A stretch of DNA of 64,000 nt from assembly GCF_004134945.1 (NCBI RefSeq), contig NZ_SBAP01000012.1, positions 1 through 64,000 on the forward strand. The letters are read 5' to 3'. The stretch comes from Fusobacterium_C necrophorum_A. GTDB taxonomy: Bacteria; Fusobacteriota; Fusobacteriia; Fusobacteriales; Fusobacteriaceae. Both the position numbers and the translations under genes were made by a program. Under the pieces are notes generated by a model. That model saw only the letters and a program-made list of their open reading frames with translations. It made no database searches and was not told the origin of the DNA. Positions 33,414 through 41,279 of the stretch are shown piece by piece. Position 1 is the first letter of the stretch. Each line of letters starts with the position of its first letter.

Positions 33414-34055
33414 ATGAAACTAATTGATATGACTTTGACACAATTTTTAAATGAGGTGGACTCTCCAAGTCCTGCACCCGGAGGAGGTTCCGTGGGAGCT
33501 TTGGTTGGTTCCATCGGAGCTTCCCTAGGAAGAATGGTTGCTCACTTAAGCTTTGGAAAGAAAAAATACAATGCGTATCCGGAAGAAGCAAGAGCGGCAT
33601 TTGAAAAGAATTTCGCAAGACTGGTGGAAGTAAAACAGGAATTGTCACGTTTGGTGGATGCCGATACCGATGCTTATAATTTGGTTATGGGAGCCTATAA
33701 ATTGCCGAAGGATACGGAGGAACAAAAAGCGGTTCGAGAAGCGGAAATTCAAAAAAATTTGAAATTGGCGGTTCAAACACCTTATGAAACGGTTATGTAC
33801 TGTGCAGAGGGAATTGATTTACTGGGAGTATTGTTACAATATGGGAATCAAAATGCGGTTTCCGATATCGGAGTGGGATGTTTGATGATGTTTGCCGGAT
33901 TGGAAGCGGGAATTTTTAACGTTCTAATCAATCTTCAATCCATTACGGATGAGGCGTATAATCGAGCTACCGAAGAAAAGGTCATGAAGATAAAGGAAAA
34001 GGCAAAGGCTCAAAAAGAAGAAATTATTAAAAGAGTGGAAGAAGCGATGATGTAA
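33414..34055 (+). CDS. fchA: Formiminotetrahydrofolate cyclodeaminase
   Basis: A 213-residue, mostly helical protein that releases ammonia from 5-formimino-THF to give 5,10-methenyl-THF. The N-terminal FLNEVDSPSPAPGGGSVGALVGSIGASLGRMV is the family hallmark, followed by DADTDAYNLVMGAYKLPKDT. It completes the path from imidazolonepropionate to glutamate, ammonia and a one-carbon folate. It is the last gene of the run and is followed by a terminator. Confidence 0.93.
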   Translation: MKLIDMTLTQFLNEVDSPSPAPGGGSVGALVGSIGASLGRMVAHLSFGKKKYNAYPEEARAAFEKNFARLVEVKQELSRLVDADTDAYNLVMGAYKLPKDTEEQKAVREAEIQKNLKLAVQTPYETVMYCAEGIDLLGVLLQYGNQNAVSDIGVGCLMMFAGLEAGIFNVLINLQSITDEAYNRATEEKVMKIKEKAKAQKEEIIKRVEEAMM

Positions 34056-34061
34056 AAAAAG

Positions 34062-34094
34062 AAGCTGTCACAACAAACTGTGGCAGCTTTCTTG
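34062..34094. terminator. Terminator between fchA and rseC
   Basis: An 11-bp stem with one G-T pair (34062-34072 with 34079-34089), an A-rich left flank and T-rich right flank, serving both convergent genes. Confidence 0.8.
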
Positions 34095-34095
34095 A

Positions 34096-34542
34096 TTAAC
34101 ACTCACAAGAAGTATTGTTTTCTATTTTGGCGGGGTCGTATGTTTCCACAGAAATGACTTGGATTTCTTCTTCAATCGTTTTTTTGGCAAACAGCTTGTC
34201 ATAGACAAAAAGACCCAAAAAAGCCAATCCTAAACCTAGGAAACTTCCCAGAATGGATTGATTTTCTGAAAATCCCAATCGATCGGCAAGAAGATAGCCA
34301 GCTATCATCATAAGTGGAGGAAAAATATAGGCAATGGCTGCCGCCTTGATAACTTCTTTTTCTGCAATTTCCAAAGTAACCAAATCTCCCACTTTTGCCT
34401 TTTTATCCGTTTCAAACTCAAAATCTTTTCCATATTTGCTTGCTCCATGACATTGATTGCAATGGGAGCAGGAAGAATCTTTGAACAGTTTTACCGTGAT
34501 ACGATTTCCGTCAATTTTTTGAACAATTCCTTTATTTTCCAT
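34096..34542 (-). CDS. rseC: RseC/MucC-like membrane protein
   Basis: A 148-residue protein of the SoxR-reducing system RseC family. The N-terminal soluble domain has the cysteine motif CSHCNQCHG near residue 26, a possible metal or redox site, and two membrane segments follow (IAYIFPPLMMIAGYLL and SILGSFLGLGLAFLGLFVY). The C terminus ends in another Cys-x-Cys. In other bacteria RseC is linked to the Rnf complex, but rnf genes are not in this window. It is a single gene with a minus-strand TATAAT at 34582-34577. Confidence 0.85.
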   Translation of the reverse strand: MENKGIVQKIDGNRITVKLFKDSSCSHCNQCHGASKYGKDFEFETDKKAKVGDLVTLEIAEKEVIKAAAIAYIFPPLMMIAGYLLADRLGFSENQSILGSFLGLGLAFLGLFVYDKLFAKKTIEEEIQVISVETYDPAKIENNTSCEC

Positions 34543-34635
34543 ATTGTTCCCCTTCTTTCCTTAAATTCATACATAAATTATAGCATAGATTTGGAAAAGT
34601 GGCACAAGAAATTTTAGAAAAAAATAGAAATCTTT

Positions 34636-34664
34636 AGGATTTTACTAGAATATATTAAAATCCT
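34636..34664. repeat. Inverted repeat upstream of the mreB gene run
   Basis: AGGATTTTA (34636-34644) and its exact complement TAAAATCCT (34656-34664) with an 11-nt spacer. The repeat ends next to an extended -10 element, so it could be an operator. No regulator is suggested. Confidence 0.45.
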
Positions 34665-34665
34665 A

Positions 34666-34674
34666 TGGTAAAAT
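34666..34674 (+). promoter_or_regulatory. Extended -10 promoter of the mreB gene run
   Basis: TGG followed by TAAAAT (34669-34674), 36 bp before the ATG at 34710. No clear -35 box. Confidence 0.45.
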
Positions 34675-34709
34675 AAAAAGATAAAAGGAAGAGGTATGTG
34701 GAGGAGTTC

Positions 34710-35564
34710 ATGAGGTTTCTCAAGTTACGATATTTTTATATAATAGCATTGGTACTCTTGGTAATTGGTTATGTATTTCCAAGTACTTTTCAAATACAGG
34801 AACAAAAAGAATGGTTAGATATTTATTTTGGAAATTTGATATATCTTGCCTTTTTTGTATTATTTTTATATGGTGTTCGAATGTGGTATGAAAGCGTAGC
34901 GGAAAAGATTGTATTTGAGATTCGACTTTACTTAGGATTGTTTTCTTTTTTCGCTTTCCTGACTATTTTCTTTTTATGGAGTGGAGGGATTTCTTTTCAA
35001 ACTTTCGAAGTTACTCCAAAAATGAAAGATGTTGTCTTATCACAAATGATTTATGATTTTCATAGCGGTTTGCTTGCAGGCTATGCTATGTATTTATTGC
35101 TGAATCTTAAGATTAGCCCTTTTTATTATGTTATGTATGGAATTTTAGCAATGGCATTTGTCTTTCTTTTTTTGGTAATATACAAACCGATCCGGAAACG
35201 CTATTGTCATTGGAGACAAGTAAAACGGGAAAGAATTCAACGAGAACGGGAAGAGAGAGCCATTCAGGAACAAATTAAAATTAAAAAGGCTTTGGAACGA
35301 GAAGAAGCAAGAAAAGTTGCACAGTTTGCACAGAGAAAAATAGAATTGATTCAGGAAAGAGCCAGAGACTTTGAAATGGGACAATTGATGAGCAGTGTGG
35401 AATTGGATGAGGAGGAAGACGAAGAAGAAACGGAGAATTTCCTGATGGAAACGGAGGAAGAAACAGACATAGAATCATCTATTTCGGAGGAAATAAAGGA
35501 AGACGAAGAGGAACAAGAATTTGAGGTTGAAATTTTTGCAGAAGAATTAGAGAATAAAAGATAA
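34710..35564 (+). CDS. Multi-pass membrane protein with coiled coil and acidic tail
   Basis: About 284 residues. The start is ATG 34710, five bases after GGAGG; the GTG at 34698 lies before that site. The first 160 residues hold four to five membrane segments. A long charged helix (about residues 165-220, rich in Arg, Glu and Gln) follows, then a strongly acidic C-terminal tail. The layout recalls the four-helix membrane part of FtsK-type proteins without the motor, but I see no P-loop. It lies 15 bp upstream of mreB and is probably co-transcribed, so a role in cell envelope or shape is the natural guess. No family is recognised. Confidence 0.6.
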   Translation: MRFLKLRYFYIIALVLLVIGYVFPSTFQIQEQKEWLDIYFGNLIYLAFFVLFLYGVRMWYESVAEKIVFEIRLYLGLFSFFAFLTIFFLWSGGISFQTFEVTPKMKDVVLSQMIYDFHSGLLAGYAMYLLLNLKISPFYYVMYGILAMAFVFLFLVIYKPIRKRYCHWRQVKRERIQREREERAIQEQIKIKKALEREEARKVAQFAQRKIELIQERARDFEMGQLMSSVELDEEEDEEETENFLMETEEETDIESSISEEIKEDEEEQEFEVEIFAEELENKR

Positions 35565-35579
35565 AGGTGGAGTGAAGAG

Positions 35580-36626
35580 ATGTTAAAAAAATACTTGGGA
35601 AGAATTTTCGGAATGTTTTCAGATGATATTGGAATTGATTTAGGAACTTCGAATACTTTGATTTGTGTGAAAAATAAGGGGATTATTTTAAATGAACCTT
35701 CTGTTGTGGCAATTCAGACAAAAACGAAAGAAATTTATGAAGTGGGAGAAAGAGCAAAACTGATGATAGGAAGAACTCCTCAAGCCTATGAAACTATTCG
35801 ACCGTTAAAAAATGGAGTTATTGCAGACTATGAAATTACAGAAAAAATGTTGAATTCTTTTTATCGGAGAATTTCCAATCGATTATTATACAATCCGAGG
35901 GTCATTATTTGCGTTCCGGCAGGAATTACACAGGTAGAAAAAAGAGCCGTCATTGATGTCACACGAGAAGCGGGAGCAAGGGAGGCTTTCTTGGTTGAAG
36001 AACCAATGGCAGCCGCCATTGGAATTGGAATCAATGTCTTTGAACCGGAAGGAAGTATGATTGTGGATATTGGAGGAGGAACAGCGGAACTTGCTGTGAT
36101 TTCTTTAGGAGGAGTGGTGCGTAAATCTTCTTTCCGAGTGGCGGGAGATAAATTTGATGCAGATATTATTGAATATATTCGACAAACTCACAATTTATTG
36201 ATTGGAGAAAAGACTGCGGAAGATATTAAAAAGGCAATTGGAACTGTGGTGGAAATGGAAGAAGACTTGTCCATTGATGTCAGTGGAAGAAGCTTACTGA
36301 ATGGTTTGCCGAAAGATGTCAAGGTGTATTCTTCCGAATTGATTCCCGTTTTAAATGCTTCCGTGCAGGAAATTATTGAAGAAATTAAGGTAATTTTTGA
36401 AAAAACTCCACCGGAATTAGCGGCAGACATTCGAAGAAGAGGTGTTTTTATTACCGGAGGGGGAGCTTTGTTGCGAGGAATCGATCAAAGAATGGCGGAA
36501 AATTTAAATTTAAAAGTGGTTCCGGTGGAAAATCCATTGAATGCCGTTATTGACGGAATCACGATTCTTTTAAAGAATTTTAATATTTATAAATCCGTGT
36601 TGGTATCTACGGAAACGGATTATTAG
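35580..36626 (+). CDS. mreB: Rod shape-determining protein MreB
   Basis: A 348-residue actin-like ATPase that guides lateral wall synthesis. Diagnostic segments are DDIGIDLGTSNTLICVKNKGI (phosphate 1), VIICVPAGITQVEKRAV, EEPMAAAIGIG, MIVDIGGGTAELAVISLGG (phosphate 2) and FITGGGALLRGIDQR (adenosine). mreC, mreD and the penicillin-binding protein genes that usually follow are not here. A secreted protein gene and scpB follow instead. Confidence 0.96.
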   Translation: MLKKYLGRIFGMFSDDIGIDLGTSNTLICVKNKGIILNEPSVVAIQTKTKEIYEVGERAKLMIGRTPQAYETIRPLKNGVIADYEITEKMLNSFYRRISNRLLYNPRVIICVPAGITQVEKRAVIDVTREAGAREAFLVEEPMAAAIGIGINVFEPEGSMIVDIGGGTAELAVISLGGVVRKSSFRVAGDKFDADIIEYIRQTHNLLIGEKTAEDIKKAIGTVVEMEEDLSIDVSGRSLLNGLPKDVKVYSSELIPVLNASVQEIIEEIKVIFEKTPPELAADIRRRGVFITGGGALLRGIDQRMAENLNLKVVPVENPLNAVIDGITILLKNFNIYKSVLVSTETDY

Positions 36627-36642
36627 AATAGAAGAGGTTAAG

Positions 36643-38271
36643 ATGAAAAAGTGGCTTGTATATATCCTATATTTCAATATTTCTTTCTTTGTTTTTGCGG
36701 ATTATTTCTTGACGAATGGAGAAGTCACTTTTTATTATGATACCGAGGAACAGGCAGTTTCCTATGTACGAGGAGATGCTCTCTATCCTTTGGATATTTC
36801 GAGAATTCGATTTTATTGGATTGATGAAAAAGAAAGAGTCTATGATCTACAAAACTGTGTAGAAAATATTAAAAAAGAGGGAGAAAATATCCTAAGAATT
36901 TCCTATGCACTTCCTGAGGGGAAATGGCAGATTACTTTTCTTCCCTCTTTTCAAAAGAAACAGCAACTTTTCTGTTTTTTCGAAGGAAGTTTAGAAAGAA
37001 AAGGACATTTTGTTGTAGAAATTTCTCCTCAACAGGAAAATCATTATCTACGCTTACAAGGCAGTGAAGGAGAAAAGGATTTAGAGTATCGAAATTTTTT
37101 ATTGAGCAGCAATCGAAAGGATTTTTCTATTTTTTTGTCGAAGAATTCTTCGCTCCGAGATTTTCATTTAGAAGAAATCTTAACTTCTGCCAAAAAATTT
37201 CGGGAAGATAGACTATATTATGTATTTGATAAAATGAAAGAGGGAGAAGAACGAGGAATTCTTCGGTTTGACTTTTATCAAAAAGAAACACAGGCTTGGA
37301 AAAGCTTTGAAGAAGTGCAATCCGAGGAAAAAGAGGCAATTTTGTCCTCAGAACAAAAATATCGAACAATGCGTTCTTCCGAAATACTTGCTAAAAATTT
37401 GGAACTTTTGGATTTATTATCCTCTCGAGTTTATATTCCCGGCTCTATTTCCTATGCAAAAGCGAAAATGTCCTATTTGGAGAAGCAGCAACTTCTATTA
37501 TTGCGAGCTTTGTATGGTGTGGTGGAAAATCATCAGAGAATTTTGGAGGATGTGAATTTACGAAAAAAAGAATTGGATAGTGTGTACTATTTTTATTATG
37601 CTTTTTTGTATGCTGAAAAAACAAGACAGCGGATTGATCAAAATTTAGTGGATAAACGTCTATCACCTCAGATTTTGTCCATGTATGATGAAATGACGGA
37701 AGACGGAAGACTGATTGCGGTGGAAGATTCCTTGGAAGCGTATGCTTCCTATTATCGTTTGTTATCTTTGCTCGAAAAAAGAGTCGAATTTGCACAAGAG
37801 CGGGAATTTATTCAAGAAAGAAAAGAGAAATTATATTCCTATATACAAAAATCTTTTATAAAACGGGGGACTTTTCGGGATAGGAGTTTTTTAGAAAAAA
37901 GCAATGTGAAAAATATAGAGTATGTTTTCTTACTTCCGAGTTCTATGCAAAGAACGGAAGTGAAAAACTGGTATGATGCAAATTATGATAAAACATTGGG
38001 AGTGTTTCATTATGGAAAAGAACATTCTTTGGATATGATTCATAATTTAAAAATGGTTTCCGTTCTTTATGAAGTGGGAATGTTCCCGGAGGCAGGACAA
38101 TTATTGAAACATTTGGAAAGCTATATTGAGAAAAGTCAGAACTTTGTTTTGGAGAGCTATCCTTTGCATTATCACGGGAAAAAACAGGAATTGGAATTAT
38201 CCGCTCAGGCAATGTATTATTATTTATTAGCGAATTGGAATAGGGAGCAATATCATGGGAATGAAAGATGA
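36643..38271 (+). CDS. Secreted or periplasmic protein of unknown function
   Basis: A 542-residue protein with an N-terminal signal peptide (MKKWLVYILYFNISFFVFA, probable cleavage before DYF). The first 220 residues look beta-rich (a possible carbohydrate-binding sandwich). The second part, from about residue 250, is mainly helical with repeated hairpins such as SYAKAKMSYLEKQQLLLLRAL, SLEAYASYYRLLSLLEKR and MIHNLKMVSVLYEVGMFPEAGQLL. The arrangement of a sandwich followed by paired helices recalls GH15-like (alpha/alpha) toroid glycosidases, but I cannot identify catalytic acids. It lies 16 bp after mreB and overlaps scpB by 17 nt. Confidence 0.6.
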   Translation: MKKWLVYILYFNISFFVFADYFLTNGEVTFYYDTEEQAVSYVRGDALYPLDISRIRFYWIDEKERVYDLQNCVENIKKEGENILRISYALPEGKWQITFLPSFQKKQQLFCFFEGSLERKGHFVVEISPQQENHYLRLQGSEGEKDLEYRNFLLSSNRKDFSIFLSKNSSLRDFHLEEILTSAKKFREDRLYYVFDKMKEGEERGILRFDFYQKETQAWKSFEEVQSEEKEAILSSEQKYRTMRSSEILAKNLELLDLLSSRVYIPGSISYAKAKMSYLEKQQLLLLRALYGVVENHQRILEDVNLRKKELDSVYYFYYAFLYAEKTRQRIDQNLVDKRLSPQILSMYDEMTEDGRLIAVEDSLEAYASYYRLLSLLEKRVEFAQEREFIQERKEKLYSYIQKSFIKRGTFRDRSFLEKSNVKNIEYVFLLPSSMQRTEVKNWYDANYDKTLGVFHYGKEHSLDMIHNLKMVSVLYEVGMFPEAGQLLKHLESYIEKSQNFVLESYPLHYHGKKQELELSAQAMYYYLLANWNREQYHGNER

Positions 38272-38794
38272 ATTGGAAAGTATTCTTTTTTTAGGCGGAG
38301 ATGAGAATAAAATTAAAGATTTGGCAAAATTTTTTTCAGTTTCCCTGGAAGACATGTTGAAAATTTTAGAAGAATTGAAAGAAGATAGAAAAGATAGCGG
38401 AATTTGTGTGGAGATCAATGCCGACTTGGTATATCTTGTGACCAATCCTAAGAACGGAGAAGTCATTCATCAATACTTTGAACAGGAAGTGAAGCCTAGA
38501 AAATTATCCGCCGCCGCTATGGAGACTCTTTCCATTATTGCTTATCGACAGCCGATTACAAAACGAGAAATAGAAAAAATTCGTGGGGTAGGAGTGGACC
38601 ATATTGTACAGACCTTGGAAGAGAGAAACTTGGTTCGGGTTTGTGGCTATCGAGATAGTATCGGAAGACCGAAATTATATGAGGTAAGTAACAAATTCTT
38701 AGGATATATGGGAATCTCTTCCTTAGAGGAACTGCCGGAATATGAAAAAATAAAGGAGTCGTTTGATGGAAGAAAACAAAATTCGAATCAATAA
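38255..38794 (+). CDS. scpB: Chromosome segregation/condensation protein ScpB
   Basis: A 179-residue kleisin-associated protein with two winged-helix domains that works with SMC and ScpA. SAAAMETLSIIAYRQPITKREIEKIRGVGVDHIVQTLEER and VCGYRDSIGRPKLYEVSNKFL are typical of ScpB. The N-terminal region (ELESILFLGGDENKIKDLAKFF) also fits. scpA, usually adjacent, is absent from the window. It overlaps the secreted protein gene upstream and rluB downstream (29 nt). Confidence 0.93.
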   Translation: MGMKDELESILFLGGDENKIKDLAKFFSVSLEDMLKILEELKEDRKDSGICVEINADLVYLVTNPKNGEVIHQYFEQEVKPRKLSAAAMETLSIIAYRQPITKREIEKIRGVGVDHIVQTLEERNLVRVCGYRDSIGRPKLYEVSNKFLGYMGISSLEELPEYEKIKESFDGRKQNSNQ

Positions 38795-39485
38795 ATTTTT
38801 AGCCTCCAAGGGTGTGGCTTCCCGTAGGCAAGTGGATCTTTGGATTGAAGAGGGAAGAATTTCAGTCAATGGAAGCTTAGCGACTTCCGGGCAGAAAGTG
38901 AGTGAAGAAGATGACATAGTCGTCAATGGAAAAAATGTTTCGCAGAAAAAGGAAAAAAAAGTATACTATCTTTTGTATAAAGAGGAAGAAGTTCTTTCCG
39001 CAGTCAAGGACAGTAGAGGACGTAGGACGGTTGTGGATTGTGTTCCCAGTCCATATCGAATTTTTCCGGTGGGTAGACTTGATTACCGAACCAGCGGTCT
39101 AATTTTATTGACAAATGATGGAGACCTTTTCAATCGAATGATGCATCCGAGAGCGGAAATTTTTAAAAGTTATGAAGTTCTGGCAAAGGGGCATTTAACA
39201 AAGGAGCAGTTGAAAACTTTGGAAGAGGGAGTAGAACTGGAAGAGGGGAAAACCCTAGCAGCCCTCATTGCGAAGGTAAAGTATGAAAAAGGAAATACTT
39301 TTTTTGAAATTTCGATCCGAGAGGGAAAAAACCGACAGATTCGACGTATGGTGGAAGCTGTGGGAAGCCGAGTGTATCGGTTGCGTCGAACGAAAATTGG
39401 AAAACTTTCCTTGGACGGACTGAGTTTGGGAGAGTATAGAGCATTGGAAGAAAAAGAGATAGAATATTTATATTCTTTATCATAG
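38766..39485 (+). CDS. rluB: 23S rRNA pseudouridine synthase, RluB family
   Basis: A 239-residue enzyme. The N-terminal S4 RNA-binding domain reads RINKFLASKGVASRRQVDLWIEEGRISVNG. The RsuA/RluB-type catalytic domain has VGRLDYRTSGLILLTNDGDL, with the catalytic aspartate in GRLD, and EGKNRQIRRMVEAVG. The start is ATG 38766, eight bases after AAAGGAG, inside the scpB end. The scpB-rluB order is common. RluB itself modifies U2605 in E. coli; the exact site here is inferred. Confidence 0.93.
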   Translation: MEENKIRINKFLASKGVASRRQVDLWIEEGRISVNGSLATSGQKVSEEDDIVVNGKNVSQKKEKKVYYLLYKEEEVLSAVKDSRGRRTVVDCVPSPYRIFPVGRLDYRTSGLILLTNDGDLFNRMMHPRAEIFKSYEVLAKGHLTKEQLKTLEEGVELEEGKTLAALIAKVKYEKGNTFFEISIREGKNRQIRRMVEAVGSRVYRLRRTKIGKLSLDGLSLGEYRALEEKEIEYLYSLS

Positions 39486-39498
39486 AAGGAGGAAGGAA

Positions 39499-39792
39499 AT
39501 GTCTTTGAGCAGAGAAGAAGTTTTAAAAGTAGCAAAACTTGCAAAATTAAAATTTTCAGAGGAAAAAATAGAGAAATTTCGAGAGGAATTGAATGACATT
39601 TTGGGTTATGTGGATATGTTGAATGAGGTGGATACCACAGAGGTGGAAGCTCTAATTTATGTACACGAAGCACAGAATCATTTTCGAGAGGATGAGGCGA
39701 GAGCTTCTTTGAAGGTGGAGGAAGTATTACGAAATGCACCGAATGCAGAAGACGGAGCAATTATTGTTCCAAGAGTTGTTGGGGAAGAATAA
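39499..39792 (+). CDS. gatC: Glutamyl-tRNA(Gln) amidotransferase subunit C
   Basis: A 97-residue small subunit of the amidotransferase that converts Glu-tRNA(Gln) (and Asp-tRNA(Asn)) to the amide form. LSREEVLKVAKLAKLKFSEEKIEKF, EELNDILGYVDMLNEVDT and the conserved C-terminal VLRNAPNAEDGAIIVPRV are typical. It stabilises the GatA-GatB dimer. It precedes gatA by 14 bp in the order gatC-gatA-gatB. Confidence 0.95.
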   Translation: MSLSREEVLKVAKLAKLKFSEEKIEKFREELNDILGYVDMLNEVDTTEVEALIYVHEAQNHFREDEARASLKVEEVLRNAPNAEDGAIIVPRVVGEE

Positions 39793-39806
39793 GGGGGGAA
39801 GTAGGC

Positions 39807-41264
39807 TTGAAGAAAATATATGAAATGACAGCCAAAGAACTGCATCAAAGTTTTCTGAGCGGAGAATACAGTGCAGTGGAAATTGTAGAAGCCTTTTTTC
39901 AAAGAATTGAGGCGGTGGAGCAAAAAATCAACAGTTTTGTTTCCTTACGAAAGGAAAAAGTTTTCGAGGAAGCAAAAAAATTAGATGAAAAAAGAGCTGC
40001 CGGAAAGACTCTGGGAAGTCTTGCTGGAGTGGTGGTTGCTATCAAAGACAATATGGTATTTCAGGGAGAAAAATCAACAGCAGCTTCTAAAATTTTAGAA
40101 AATTATGAAGGAATCTATGATGCAACGGTTGTAGCAAAACTAAAAGAAGCCGATGCTCTGCTTGTAGGTTCCACGAATATGGATGAATTTGCAATGGGAG
40201 GGACGACAAAAACTTCTTATTACAAAATGACAGCCAATCCTTATGATATAACAAGAGTTCCGGGAGGGAGCAGCGGAGGAGCCGCTTCTTCGATAGCGGC
40301 ACAACAAGTAGCTCTGTCTTTAGGTTCCGATACGGGAGGAAGTATTCGACAGCCGGCTTCTTTTTGTGGAGTGGTCGGATTGAAACCGACCTACGGGAGA
40401 GTATCCCGATACGGTTTGATGGCCTTTGCCTCTTCTTTGGATCAAATTGGACCTTTGGCGAAAAATGTGGAGGATATTGCTTATGCTATGAATGTTTTGG
40501 CAGGAAGTGACGACTATGATGCAACGGTAGAAGAAGTGGAAGTACCTGATTATACTTCTTTCTTGGGAAAAGACATCCGAGGGATGAAGATAGGAGTTCC
40601 CAAGGAATATTTTATTGAAGGCATTCGAGAAGAAGTCAAGGAAATTATTTTGAAAGCGATCGACAGCTTACGAGCTTTGGGAGCGGAGATTGTGGATATT
40701 TCCTTACCGCATACAAAATATGCCGTGCCCACTTATTATGTGTTGGCTCCTGCGGAAGCAAGTTCCAACTTGGCTCGTTTTGACGGAGTTCGTTATGGAT
40801 ATAGAAGTGAAAACTCTTCCAATATAGAAGAATTGTATGTCAATTCGAGAACGGAAGGGTTCGGAGATGAAGTAAAACGAAGAATTATGATAGGAACCTA
40901 TGTATTGAGTGCAGGATTCTATGATGCCTATTTTAAAAAAGCGCAACGAGTTCGACGTTTGATACAGGAAGATTTTATCAAAGCCTTTGAGACCGTTGAT
41001 GTCATCGTGACACCGGTGGCTCCAAGCCCCGCCTTTCAGTTATCGGAACAAAAAACTCCAATTGAATTGTACTTGGAAGATATTTTTACAATTCCGGCGA
41101 ACTTGGCAGGAATTCCGGGACTATCCGTTCCGGCAGGGATGACGGGAGGACTTCCCGTGGGAATTCAATTTTTGGGAAAAGCCTTCCATGAGGGGGAATT
41201 ACTCCAAGTGGGAAGTGCTTTTGAAAAGGCGAGAGGAGATTGGAAATTACCTATTTTAGATTAG
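39807..41264 (+). CDS. gatA: Glutamyl-tRNA(Gln) amidotransferase subunit A
   Basis: A 485-residue amidase-signature subunit that releases ammonia from glutamine and channels it to GatB. The Ser-cis-Ser-Lys triad is visible: Lys in VVVAIKDNM, then GGSSGG and GSDTGGSIRQPASFCG. The start is TTG 39807, six bases after GGGGGGAA. The next ATG (MTAKEL) is six codons in and too far from that site. Its C-terminal half is typical. Confidence 0.96.
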   Translation: MKKIYEMTAKELHQSFLSGEYSAVEIVEAFFQRIEAVEQKINSFVSLRKEKVFEEAKKLDEKRAAGKTLGSLAGVVVAIKDNMVFQGEKSTAASKILENYEGIYDATVVAKLKEADALLVGSTNMDEFAMGGTTKTSYYKMTANPYDITRVPGGSSGGAASSIAAQQVALSLGSDTGGSIRQPASFCGVVGLKPTYGRVSRYGLMAFASSLDQIGPLAKNVEDIAYAMNVLAGSDDYDATVEEVEVPDYTSFLGKDIRGMKIGVPKEYFIEGIREEVKEIILKAIDSLRALGAEIVDISLPHTKYAVPTYYVLAPAEASSNLARFDGVRYGYRSENSSNIEELYVNSRTEGFGDEVKRRIMIGTYVLSAGFYDAYFKKAQRVRRLIQEDFIKAFETVDVIVTPVAPSPAFQLSEQKTPIELYLEDIFTIPANLAGIPGLSVPAGMTGGLPVGIQFLGKAFHEGELLQVGSAFEKARGDWKLPILD

Positions 41265-41279
41265 TAAGGAGAGAAGACT

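Noticed and set aside
39170..39760. 196-residue minus-strand frame over rluB and gatC
   Set aside because: Antisense to two certain genes. The sequence is low in recognisable motifs and has no ribosome-binding site.
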